From positions 1-64,000 of IMG/VR virus record IMGVR_UViG_3300020185_000044: a stretch of DNA of 64,000 nucleotides. One strand, given 5' to 3'. A program made the translations under genes and the position numbers. Positions 35,184 to 41,222 of the stretch are shown here, piece by piece. Each line of letters begins with the position of its first letter. The first letter of the stretch is position 1. A model generated the notes under the pieces. The model made no database searches and was not told the origin of the DNA. It saw only the letters and a list, made by a program, of their open reading frames with translations. Source of the stretch: a virus.

Positions 35184-35191
35184 CAAAGATA
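35184..35191 (-). promoter_or_regulatory. -7 box TATCTTTG, 4 nt from the ATC start
   Basis: CAAAGATA on the plus strand; on the minus strand the box is followed by TAGC and then ATC GCA CCA. The spacing equals that of the leaderless promoters at 38169, 38504, 40740, 52815 and 62582. Confidence 0.7.
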
Positions 35192-35196
35192 AGCAT

Positions 35197-35247
35197 TTTA
35201 TAACTTTAGATAAAGTCACATTAAAACGTGGCTGAGCCTTTTGTTAT
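35197..35247. repeat. Branched inverted-repeat element with ATTAAAAC loop
   Basis: Outer arms TTTATAAC and GTTATAAA enclose three small dyads: CTTT/AAAG, CAC/GTG around ATTAAAAC (35217-35230), and GGC/GCC. The ATTAAAAC loop is the reverse complement of the GTTTTAAT loop in the cassette hairpins. It lies between 35305 and the promoter at 35184 and could be a terminator or a cassette relic. Confidence 0.4.
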
Positions 35248-35304
35248 AAACAATAAAAATTACTTGGTTAGTGCCTTAAGTATATTTTGATAAATTCAAT
35301 TTCT

Positions 35305-35499
35305 TTATTCATAAGGACATATTTCTTTATAAAACTCCTCGTCTATTTCTTTGATAGCTTTCTCTAGTCTATCCTTCTCTAAAATAGACTGCTTTATCTC
35401 GTGTTTTGTAGCCGTTTTACCTAAATCGGATGCTATGTGCATTTCGTGTAATAAAGCGTCTATATCCTCTCTATCTTGGTCGTCTGTATAATATCCCAT
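35305..35499 (-). CDS. Small acidic protein (64 aa)
   Basis: It is helical and charged, beginning MGYYTDDQDREDIDALL. It overlaps the stop of the upstream gene by 1 nt, so the two are co-translated. No membrane or signal segment. Function unknown. Confidence 0.55.
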   Translation of the reverse strand: MGYYTDDQDREDIDALLHEMHIASDLGKTATKHEIKQSILEKDRLEKAIKEIDEEFYKEICPYE

Positions 35500-35852
35500 T
35501 ATCTAAATAGTTTTTGTGCTGTATGATTATTTAACCTTACTTTTATTCCGTGTGCTAAACACATTGACCTAAATTCCTCTATGTCTTGCGGAAATGGAAT
35601 TACAATATCATCTCCTATTATAATTTCAGTTGGGTATATATAGTCGTTTAAATCTTTTGAGTATTCAATGCAAGGAATATATGCTATACCATCTCCGTTC
35701 TTTTCTTCTCGCAAAGTTCCTTCAGCTAAATGCCGCATCACAGTATCGGAGTCAAATACATCGCAATAAACTGACGTTATGGATATAAGCTGCTCCTTAA
35801 ATAGCGGATTATTTGGTCTTAACCGATTTAACATTTTACTTAAAGAATCCAT
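35499..35852 (-). CDS. Hypothetical protein (117 aa)
   Basis: I place the start at ATG 35852, because the longer GTG start (35882) overlaps the -7 box at 35882-35889. The protein is soluble, with a helical N-terminus (MDSLSKMLNRLRP) and a beta-rich second half. Its promoter faces the promoter of the plus-strand gene 35915-36184. Function unknown. Confidence 0.55.
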   Translation of the reverse strand: MDSLSKMLNRLRPNNPLFKEQLISITSVYCDVFDSDTVMRHLAEGTLREEKNGDGIAYIPCIEYSKDLNDYIYPTEIIIGDDIVIPFPQDIEEFRSMCLAHGIKVRLNNHTAQKLFR

Positions 35853-35867
35853 TACTTGTACATTTTG

Positions 35868-35889
35868 TATTTTTGTTTCCACAAATATA
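35868..35889. promoter_or_regulatory. Face-to-face promoter pair
   Basis: TATTTTTG at 35868-35875 reads rightward into 35915. TATATTTG at 35882-35889 (minus strand) reads leftward into 35852. The boxes are 6 bp apart and each transcript starts inside or beyond the other box, so they should exclude or interfere with each other. Confidence 0.5.
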
Positions 35890-35914
35890 TAAGTAAAATC
35901 AATCGAAATACATT

Positions 35915-36184
35915 ATGGATGAATTAATTTTTGGTAAAATACGCTCCATATCTTACGATAAGTATAATGGTGGGGATATTAGAACGTTTACATTTACCGC
36001 TGGTCAGCATATACGCTCTATGAGTGCTACGGTTACAAGAATAACATTTGACGAACTACACTTCATAAATACCAACACTCCTAGATACATTATATTTATT
36101 CAAAAGGATAATGAGAGTTATGAAGAACAATGGAAGGGTGTTCCTGCTTACAAGGCTTTAATTGAACAAGACCTGTCTATTTAG
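35915..36184 (+). CDS. Hypothetical protein (89 aa), lone plus-strand gene in the late arm
   Basis: It is beta-rich with no membrane segment, and contains R-S-M-S-A-T-V-T-R-I-T-F-D. It is the only rightward gene between 1.4 and 36.9 kb. It converges on 36177-36641 with an 8-nt overlap of the 3' ends. Its promoter is the right-facing half of the pair at 35868-35889. It could be a small regulator made in the early phase; unknown. Confidence 0.5.
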   Translation: MDELIFGKIRSISYDKYNGGDIRTFTFTAGQHIRSMSATVTRITFDELHFINTNTPRYIIFIQKDNESYEEQWKGVPAYKALIEQDLSI

Positions 36185-36641
36185 CTTCTTCTCTTTCTTT
36201 TGCTAGTTTATATTGGTAGGGGTTAATTTTTAGCCTTCTCATTCTTTTTTCGGGGTGGTTGTCTAGGTATTCTAATATCATTTCTTGTACGTCAATACCT
36301 TTTCCCATAGCCCAAGATAGGTTTCTTCTTACGTCTGACTCTAATGGCTCTGTTCCTAGTCTATGTATCCACATATTGTAAGACTTCTCATCCATCTGTA
36401 TTAAGTCTTTTCCGCCAAATTGCGCTGCATCAATAACGTATGAAGGGGATTTATTTAAAGCTAATGCAATAGCTATCACTTGACTTATGTTTAGTCTGTA
36501 TAGAGGTGCTGATAATATCTCCCTTATTTCGTTTGTGCTAGTAGTTTTAGGTAAACTAAGCAGCAATTTAATGTCTTTAAATATAAGCCCTGTTTGTAAT
36601 AGCTTATCTAGTAGAAATATTTTACTGTCGTCTTTTATCAT
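36177..36641 (-). CDS. Helical hypothetical protein at the divergent hub (154 aa)
   Basis: It is mostly alpha-helical with a basic C-terminus (KRMRRLKINPYQYKLAKERE). The central part (LNISQVIAIALALNKSPSYVIDAA) resembles a helix-turn-helix but is not a clear match. It is the first leftward gene after the hub, with a -7 box 7 nt before ATG 36641. A regulatory or small-terminase role is possible. Confidence 0.5.
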   Translation of the reverse strand: MIKDDSKIFLLDKLLQTGLIFKDIKLLLSLPKTTSTNEIREILSAPLYRLNISQVIAIALALNKSPSYVIDAAQFGGKDLIQMDEKSYNMWIHRLGTEPLESDVRRNLSWAMGKGIDVQEMILEYLDNHPEKRMRRLKINPYQYKLAKEREEAK

Positions 36642-36648
36642 TTAACAG

Positions 36649-36656
36649 CAAAGATA
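36649..36656 (-). promoter_or_regulatory. -7 box TATCTTTG, 7 nt before ATG 36641
   Basis: CAAAGATA on the plus strand. On the minus strand the box is followed by CTGTTAA and ATG, giving almost no leader. It is the leftward promoter nearest the hub. Confidence 0.65.
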
Positions 36657-36801
36657 TTAAATTTAACTGCTGTATTTTGATTGAAATTGTCGCTTATATG
36701 CTACATTAATAGCTGTTTTTTTAGTTAATGATGGAATATTCATTCATCTGCTATATGTTTTTTTTTATCTCTTTTACTGTGTTTGTATAAAAAAAAATGT
36801 T

Positions 36802-36809
36802 TATGTTTG
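36802..36809 (+). promoter_or_regulatory. Rightward hub promoter (TTTG ... TATGTTTG)
   Basis: The -7 box is TATGTTTG, with a TTTG about 20 bases upstream (36782-36785) as a -33 element. Expected transcription start is about 36814, directly before the first leader hairpin. Confidence 0.7.
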
Positions 36810-36813
36810 CATT

Positions 36814-36897
36814 AACAACGAGTGCAGTCGTTAGAAAATATTTAAAATCCTTCCGTTAGTAGGCTCTGCACAGCCGAAAGCGTGAAGGATTTTTTTA
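36814..36897 (+). ncRNA. Kissing-loop leader RNA with terminator (copy 1)
   Basis: Hairpin 1 is AACGA/TCGTT (36817-36821, 36828-36832) with the six-base loop GTGCAG. After an A/T linker (AAAATATTTA), hairpin 2 is a long stem. AAAATCCTTC (36844-36853) pairs with GAAGGATTTT (36884-36893), then CGTT with AGCG, then GGCT with AGCC, capped by the loop CTGCAC (36866-36871). The two loops are perfectly complementary. The hairpin-2 stem runs into seven T, as an intrinsic terminator does. It could be a small RNA or an attenuator for the Rep-like gene at 36911. Confidence 0.75.
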
Positions 36898-36910
36898 TAC
36901 ATAATAATTT

Positions 36911-37531
36911 ATGAAAACAGGAAACATTGTAAAAGCTAAATTTACTGACGAGTTTGTTAGAATACATAACTCAATAGCTAGAAATCCGAAAATGTCAATG
37001 AAGGAGAAGGGTCTGTTATTGATAATAATGTCATTACCCGAAAACTGGACATTACACATAAGTCAGCTTCCCGCTTTTTGCGGAGAAGGGAAAACCGCTG
37101 TCAGAAATGCGTTTAAGTCCTTGAAAGAAAAAGGCTTTATTATTGAAGTTGAAATGAGGGCTTCCGATGGGAGGTTTAACGGGAAAAATTATATGGCTTA
37201 CTACGAAAGTCAAACCATTGAAGAATTTATGGTAAAACGCTCTACAACCAAGGCAGATTCACCGCGTGCGGGTTTTCGGGATGCGGATAAACGGGATGCG
37301 GATAACAGGACACTACAAAGAAAGAACGTTACACTTAATAAAAAGAAAGAAAACAAAAAAGAAAAAAAAGAAAAAGAGCAGTTAGATTTTTCTTTTTTTC
37401 TTTTTAAGCTTAAGCAAGGTCAGCGCATACCAAAAACAGAAGTACCTAATCATTTATTAAATGAATTTAATTCTTCAACAGAAGTTTTGTATAATCAAGA
37501 AGAATCATATTACTTTATGCTACCATTTTAA
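36911..37531 (+). CDS. Winged-helix replication-initiator-like protein
   Basis: The N-terminal 110 residues match helix-turn-helix (HTH_36/RepL-like) initiator proteins: F-V-R-I-H-N-S-I, then L-L-I-I-M-S-L-P-E-N-W, then F-C-G-E-G-K-T-A-V-R-N-A-F-K-S-L-K-E-K-G-F-I. A lysine-rich linker (KKKENKKEKKEKE) follows, and a C-terminal hydrophobic tail. As the first rightward gene behind a structured leader, it is a good candidate for replication initiation or early regulation. Confidence 0.65.
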   Translation: MKTGNIVKAKFTDEFVRIHNSIARNPKMSMKEKGLLLIIMSLPENWTLHISQLPAFCGEGKTAVRNAFKSLKEKGFIIEVEMRASDGRFNGKNYMAYYESQTIEEFMVKRSTTKADSPRAGFRDADKRDADNRTLQRKNVTLNKKKENKKEKKEKEQLDFSFFLFKLKQGQRIPKTEVPNHLLNEFNSSTEVLYNQEESYYFMLPF

Positions 37532-37609
37532 TAACAGCGAATTAAACAAAAGATTATATGGAACTAGTGTATATCGAATTAAAATGTATAATAATTAAAT
37601 ATTAAAACA

Positions 37610-37774
37610 ATGGGAAGATTAACAGAAACAATGGCGTATTTAACAGCAGAACCCAATAAGTTTAGTAAGCTAACTAAGCAAGTGAACGGAGGATTCTTTT
37701 ATTTATCATATATAACTCCAAATGATGATTTAAAAAAAGTTAGAAGTAAAATGAAGCTATATAAGAAGGATTAA
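37610..37774 (+). CDS. Small hypothetical protein (54 aa)
   Basis: ATG 37610 follows the A-rich ribosome-binding context ATTAAAACA. It is basic, with a beta-hairpin-like core (N-G-G-F-F-Y-L-S-Y-I-T) and a lysine-rich end. Function unknown. Confidence 0.5.
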   Translation: MGRLTETMAYLTAEPNKFSKLTKQVNGGFFYLSYITPNDDLKKVRSKMKLYKKD

Positions 37775-37807
37775 CTTATATTAACCTTTACGTTAGGATG
37801 TTTTATT

Positions 37808-37815
37808 TATGTTTG
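37808..37815 (+). promoter_or_regulatory. -7 box TATGTTTG for 37832-38113
   Basis: It matches TAnnTTTG and lies 16 nt before ATG 37832. Confidence 0.6.
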
Positions 37816-37831
37816 ACTTAAATAAAGAATT

Positions 37832-38113
37832 ATGGAAAAAGAAGATAACCTTCAAACATTAAAAACTAAAGCTGAACTAGACTTAATATTCAGTAAAAAT
37901 AGTAATACGGATAGATACATTTCTAAATGGATTGAGGTTAAAGGCGTTTCTAGCGATGTAATATGTTCTGCTATGTATTTAGATGGTAAGCCTCATACGA
38001 TTACGTTTGACGAGGTTACAGTAGGCGAAAACAGACACCATAACTCAATAAGCATAAACATAAAAGAAGTAAAGCCATTATTTGATTTTATCTCTAATAT
38101 TTTAAATAAGTGA
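37832..38113 (+). CDS. Hypothetical small protein (93 aa)
   Basis: It is soluble, with a helical N-terminus and a beta-rich rest that contains two histidines in a row (NRHHNSISINIK). Monocistronic, with its own promoter. Function unknown. Confidence 0.55.
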   Translation: MEKEDNLQTLKTKAELDLIFSKNSNTDRYISKWIEVKGVSSDVICSAMYLDGKPHTITFDEVTVGENRHHNSISINIKEVKPLFDFISNILNK

Positions 38114-38168
38114 AGAATTATGGCTGAATATAATTATTAGTCAATAATCTCCGCCTAAACAAAAAGTC

Positions 38169-38176
38169 TATATTTG
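38169..38176 (+). promoter_or_regulatory. Leaderless promoter TATATTTG-ATAT-ATG
   Basis: The -7 box is separated from ATG 38181 by only four bases, so the mRNA would begin at or near the start codon. Confidence 0.7.
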
Positions 38177-38180
38177 ATAT

Positions 38181-38399
38181 ATGGAATTTTCACTATTTTT
38201 AAACAACGGAGAACAAATAAATATAAACACAGAAGATTATACAGACCCTACTAGAACGGTTATGGAATACCTTATATCAATGCTAGAATATTATGAAACA
38301 GAATTATCCTTCTGTGATGAAGAAAATGAATTACTGTATCAGCAAGTGGAATATTGTAAACTACTTACTGATTTGTTGAAGCCAGAGATAAAGAATTAA
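38181..38399 (+). CDS. Hypothetical acidic protein (72 aa), leaderless
   Basis: It is helical and strongly acidic (YYETELSFCDEENELLYQQ) and is expressed from a leaderless promoter. It ends at the hairpin repeat 38397-38462. Function unknown. Confidence 0.55.
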   Translation: MEFSLFLNNGEQININTEDYTDPTRTVMEYLISMLEYYETELSFCDEENELLYQQVEYCKLLTDLLKPEIKN

Positions 38400-38462
38400 C
38401 ACCAAGCTAAGAAGCGTTTTAATGCTTTCTTAGCGGCTGTTATGCAACGTTTTAATGTTGCA
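38397..38462 (+). repeat. Double hairpin with two GTTTTAAT loops (cassette junction)
   Basis: The first hairpin pairs GCTAAGAAGC with GCTTTCTTAGC around GTTTTAAT (38406-38434). The second pairs TGCAAC with GTTGCA around the same GTTTTAAT (38443-38462). It starts TAACACC like the repeats at 1321, 48918 and 55507, but differs in the stem sequence while keeping the pairing. Confidence 0.7.
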
Positions 38463-38503
38463 ATTTTTAACCCTTATTAACATTAACCAATAGATAATAT
38501 TAA

Positions 38504-38511
38504 TACATTTG
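38504..38511 (+). promoter_or_regulatory. Leaderless promoter TACATTTG-AATT-ATG
   Basis: Four bases separate the box from ATG 38516. The same 15-base block in variant form (TAGATTTGAATTATG) is used at 40740. Confidence 0.7.
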
Positions 38512-38515
38512 AATT

Positions 38516-38947
38516 ATGATACAAATAGATAATATAGAAATAGACCCCACTGCATTAGTAGTGTTAGGAGGGTTTGCATTAGGGATGATTATAGCCCCTT
38601 TTGATTCCGCATTAATAAAAAGAGAATACAGGCTAGAATGGCTGTATCACACAGCTAAGTTTATGCTTATGTTCTTGTTAGGTGGTGCGTTATTACACCA
38701 CGTTCTACCTAAAGATGGATACTTCGTTCCAAGACTTATAGCTTGCTCATTATCATACAGCATTTCCTTTGACTTGTTTTTAAACTTTTTAAGAGGCAAG
38801 GAGATATTTTACATAGGACAAACTGCTTTTCTTGATAAGATGGCTAGAAAGTACCTTAAAACGGGTTTAAACTATATTTTCGTAAGGTTATTAGCTGTGT
38901 TTTTGATTGGAGTAGGAATAGTAATACATATTTTATTAAATAATTAA
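38516..38947 (+). CDS. Multi-span membrane protein (143 aa)
   Basis: Hydrophobic segments lie near residues 13-27, 44-60, 78-90 and 120-140, so about four membrane spans are expected. It carries a dibasic cytoplasmic-type loop (KREYRLEW). It is leaderless and first in a run with 38951 and 39146. Possible envelope or superinfection function; unknown. Confidence 0.6.
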   Translation: MIQIDNIEIDPTALVVLGGFALGMIIAPFDSALIKREYRLEWLYHTAKFMLMFLLGGALLHHVLPKDGYFVPRLIACSLSYSISFDLFLNFLRGKEIFYIGQTAFLDKMARKYLKTGLNYIFVRLLAVFLIGVGIVIHILLNN

Positions 38948-38950
38948 GAT

Positions 38951-39136
38951 ATGAATACAACTAAAATAACATATGAGGGTTACGGTAAGAAAATTTCCGT
39001 TGAATTAGACCACGAAGATGTATCTATACAAGAAGTATTAGACGCTGTTGTTTCAATGCTTTACGGAAGTGGATTTCATAAGCAGACAGTAGATAACGGA
39101 ATAATAGAATTAGCAGAAGAATTAAACGATAAATAA
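38951..39136 (+). CDS. Small acidic protein (61 aa)
   Basis: It begins MNTTKITYEGYGKK with strand-like alternation and continues as an acidic helix. It lies 3 nt behind the membrane protein, so is cotranscribed. Function unknown. Confidence 0.5.
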   Translation: MNTTKITYEGYGKKISVELDHEDVSIQEVLDAVVSMLYGSGFHKQTVDNGIIELAEELNDK

Positions 39137-39145
39137 TTAAATAGA

Positions 39146-39346
39146 ATGGATAAGAGATACATTATAGAAGATTTAGGCTTAAAGAAAGCTAAGGATTACA
39201 AGGGAGAGGTTTATTTTTACCCTGACGAAGAAGATTTTGTTGGGTTCTTTATAGAATCAGAAGATAAAACTCACTTTGTGTTTATACCGTCAGAGCCAAT
39301 AGACAGCTTATCAAGTAAAACGGCTTTTGAAAGAATATTTAAGTAG
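39146..39346 (+). CDS. Small acidic protein (66 aa)
   Basis: It is acidic and aromatic, with FVFIPSEPIDSLSS near the C-terminus. It lies 9 nt behind the previous gene. Function unknown. Confidence 0.5.
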   Translation: MDKRYIIEDLGLKKAKDYKGEVYFYPDEEDFVGFFIESEDKTHFVFIPSEPIDSLSSKTAFERIFK

Positions 39347-39348
39347 AT

Positions 39349-39426
39349 ATGAAAGATATGGTTTTATTGGTACTGTTAGCTGTATGTATAGTTGAATACA
39401 GAGAAAGACCTAGAATAGACTTCTGA
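39349..39426 (+). CDS. 25-aa hydrophobic peptide
   Basis: ATG 39349 opens MKDMVLLVLLAVCIVEYRERP, one short membrane helix with a basic end. It is 2 nt behind the previous stop. Small membrane peptides like this occur several times in the window (47880, 49310, 61325). Confidence 0.4.
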   Translation: MKDMVLLVLLAVCIVEYRERPRIDF

Positions 39427-39482
39427 GGGAATGTTTATTTGTGGTACGGTAGATATAATCGTAAATGTATAAATATATTATA

Positions 39483-40115
39483 ATGGAATATAAGATAGAA
39501 AAACAAGCTAAAGGCACTCGAATACTTTTCGGGGATGAGGTAAGAGATAGATACACGCTATTAAATAAAATGATAGCTACCGTTGAGTCTTACGGGTTTC
39601 AAGGAATACAACTGCCTAGCATAGAGCCGTCTGAAATATACATAGACAAAGCAGGGAGAGAAGTGCTTAATCAAATGTGGGTGTTTCCAGATAAAAAAGG
39701 AAGGAATGTATGCTTACGCCCAGAGGCAACGGCTACCGTTCAGCTAATCGCTAATCATTTCTGGCAAGCTAAAAAAGAAATAAGAGTTTGGTATTTTGAG
39801 AAATGCTGGAGATACGAAAAACCGCAAAGGGGCAGATACAGAGAATTTTGGCAGTTCGGTTGCGAAGTAATAAACCCATCTACTGATTTAATAAAAGAAG
39901 AATTAATAGACATATCTAAAGAACTTTGTGAACTTCAAACAAAGGATATAACGATAGATTATTCCGTAACAAGGGGATTGGGCTATTATACAGATAAAGG
40001 CTTTGAATTACGCTGTAAGCAACTAGGAGCGCAAGAACAGATATGCGGAGGTGGTTCTTATGATAGAGGAATTGGGTTTGCCATTGGGTTTGATAGATTA
40101 ATGCTTTGTAAATAA
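39483..40115 (+). CDS. Miniature histidyl-tRNA-synthetase-like class II catalytic core (210 aa)
   Basis: Class II aaRS motif 1 is G-F-Q-G-I-Q-L-P-S-I-E-P. L-R-P-E-A-T-A follows, then motif 2 W-R-Y-E-K-P-Q-R-G-R-Y-R-E-F-W-Q. HisA is R-G-L-G-Y-Y-T, HisB is G-G-G-S-Y-D, and motif 3 is G-F-A-I-G-F-D-R-L. Full HisRS has about 420 residues; here the insertion domain between motif 2 and HisA and the anticodon-binding domain are absent. The ATP and histidine pockets look intact apart from Asp to Gly in HisA (R-G-L-D-Y-Y is usual). It may activate histidine or a similar acid without a tRNA anticodon. I chose ATG 39483 over 39465 because homology begins there. Confidence 0.85.
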   Translation: MEYKIEKQAKGTRILFGDEVRDRYTLLNKMIATVESYGFQGIQLPSIEPSEIYIDKAGREVLNQMWVFPDKKGRNVCLRPEATATVQLIANHFWQAKKEIRVWYFEKCWRYEKPQRGRYREFWQFGCEVINPSTDLIKEELIDISKELCELQTKDITIDYSVTRGLGYYTDKGFELRCKQLGAQEQICGGGSYDRGIGFAIGFDRLMLCK

Positions 40116-40121
40116 ATAATT

Positions 40122-40352
40122 ATGAAAACAAAATTGATTAGAAACAGTACGCTCCAAGACTTAATGGATGCTGCGGAGTATTCTTCTTACTCAGAAACAC
40201 TAGAAGGTGTTAAACGGGCTAAAATAGGCTTAGATATATACGAGAAAGTAAAGGGTGGCTGGAAGCAAATCAGCGATTCGGGTATTATACCTAAGAAGTG
40301 TAACGTTATATCTCTTGATGCTAATGGCGCAAGCAGAATGAAGCGGAGGTAA
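40122..40352 (+). CDS. Small basic protein next to the mini-HisRS (76 aa)
   Basis: It lies 6 nt behind the HisRS-like gene and is likely cotranscribed. It is basic with a helical first half (LQDLMDAAEYSS) and a basic tail (GASRMKRR). It could be a partner or substrate of the synthetase-like protein; no direct evidence. Confidence 0.5.
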   Translation: MKTKLIRNSTLQDLMDAAEYSSYSETLEGVKRAKIGLDIYEKVKGGWKQISDSGIIPKKCNVISLDANGASRMKRR

Positions 40353-40444
40353 CGGTTTGTGTATGAGTAGTGTGGCTTTGCTCTTATTTTCAACTTACAG
40401 ATAAACTTATTTAGCCACATTACTTATACACTTTTTTATAGGTA
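40348..40444 (+). repeat. attC-like cassette junction
   Basis: GTGTATGAGTAGTGTGGCT and AGCCACATTACTTATACAC form a 19-bp imperfect inverted repeat around an A/T loop. TAACGG lies outside the left arm and TTATAGGTA (40436-40444) outside the right arm. TTATAGGTA is the perfect inverse of TACCTATAA at the end of the next cassette (40632-40640). Confidence 0.65.
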
Positions 40445-40461
40445 TGTAAAATTTACGGAAT

Positions 40462-40608
40462 ATGAATAAAGAAAATAATTATTGGAAAGGAATAATGGTT
40501 GGATTTGCAGTAAGCACAATTGTTTGGTGTACTTTATGGGCATTTGTTATTGGAAAAATAGATAAGGTTCACAAACAAGAACTTGATTATATAATAGAAA
40601 AACACTAA
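40462..40608 (+). CDS. Small membrane protein (48 aa), single-gene cassette
   Basis: It has one membrane helix (about residues 11-31, IMVGFAVSTIVWCTLWAFVI) and a charged C-terminus. It is the only gene between the matched tags 40436-40444 and 40632-40640. Function unknown. Confidence 0.55.
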   Translation: MNKENNYWKGIMVGFAVSTIVWCTLWAFVIGKIDKVHKQELDYIIEKH

Positions 40609-40631
40609 ACAAAGTAGGTAGTAAATTTTAT

Positions 40632-40692
40632 TACCTATAACACCCGTCTAAGAAACGCTTTAATGTTTCTTTTGGCGGCTGTTAGATAAAGT
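40632..40692 (+). repeat. Cassette end tag plus GCTTTAAT-loop hairpin
   Basis: TACCTATAA (40632-40640) is followed by CACC and a hairpin: AAGAAAC pairs with GTTTCTT around GCTTTAAT, a variant of the GTTTTAAT loop. It ends GGCGGCTGTTAG, as in the other junctions. Confidence 0.6.
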
Positions 40693-40739
40693 TTAACAAC
40701 CATTTTACCCGACAGGGGAAATTGGTTAAGGAACATTAA

Positions 40740-40747
40740 TAGATTTG
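40740..40747 (+). promoter_or_regulatory. Leaderless promoter TAGATTTG-AATT-ATG
   Basis: Four bases separate the box from ATG 40752, as in the promoter at 38504. Confidence 0.65.
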
Positions 40748-40751
40748 AATT

Positions 40752-41126
40752 ATGAAACTACACAAAGACATATTATACTCCGTAGGAGATGAAATTGAGA
40801 TAGATAACATTAAATACACCATAGAACTCGCAGGATGGGGTAAAATACGACTACATAAGAAATGCTGTGGTGATATGTCCGCTGCCAAAGAAGTAGATGA
40901 CGTAACAGCTATACGGGGCTTAGATATAATAATAGCACTTAATGAAGAAGGTGCTACTGAAGAGGTAGAGGAAATTAAAAATAACTTAGAATGTCATTTT
41001 AATGAAATTGAGTGTAAATTTAAATCTGAAGAATCTAACCTTAATGACAAAATCCGCATATTAGAAGCGCAGAATAAAGATTTAAAGAATGAACTAGAGG
41101 ATGATAAGTCTTGGTGGATATGGTAG
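40752..41126 (+). CDS. Acidic protein with C-terminal coiled coil (124 aa)
   Basis: Residues 1-60 are beta-like with two adjacent cysteines (HKKCCGD). The rest is an acidic coiled coil (EEVEEIKNNLECHF onward) ending in WWIW. It is expressed leaderless. Function unknown. Confidence 0.55.
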   Translation: MKLHKDILYSVGDEIEIDNIKYTIELAGWGKIRLHKKCCGDMSAAKEVDDVTAIRGLDIIIALNEEGATEEVEEIKNNLECHFNEIECKFKSEESNLNDKIRILEAQNKDLKNELEDDKSWWIW

Positions 41127-41127
41127 C

Positions 41128-41157
41128 GATACGATAAGATACGATAAGATACGATAA
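41128..41157 (+). repeat. Three perfect 10-bp tandem repeats
   Basis: GATACGATAA occurs three times head to tail, followed by a partial fourth (TAATACGAAA). It starts one base after the stop of the preceding gene. It could be iterons or a protein-binding array. Confidence 0.6.
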
Positions 41158-41193
41158 TAATACGAAAAAGAGTTTAAGAAATGAAAACAACAG

Positions 41194-41222
41194 AAAGCTC
41201 GGTTAACTACTGGGCTTTTTTG
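41194..41222 (+). terminator. Intrinsic terminator
   Basis: AAAGCTC pairs with GGGCTTT (one G-T), 11-nt loop, then six T. It ends the rightward unit 40752-41126 and overlaps the 3' end of the leftward gene 41207-41641. Confidence 0.7.

Noticed and set aside
36814-36897. Reading the leader as a self-cleaving ribozyme (HDV-like or pistol)
   Set aside because: The crossing pairing is explained by loop-loop contact between two hairpins. The required catalytic core sequences of HDV-like, hammerhead or pistol ribozymes are not seen.
37558-37605. 15-aa peptide gene
   Set aside because: The frame MELVYIELKCIIIKY is very short, with no promoter or coupling. It is probably chance.
41128-41157. CRISPR array
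   Set aside because: The three 10-bp repeats are contiguous and have no spacers. No cas genes are present; the Cas4-like nuclease belongs to the phage recombination set.
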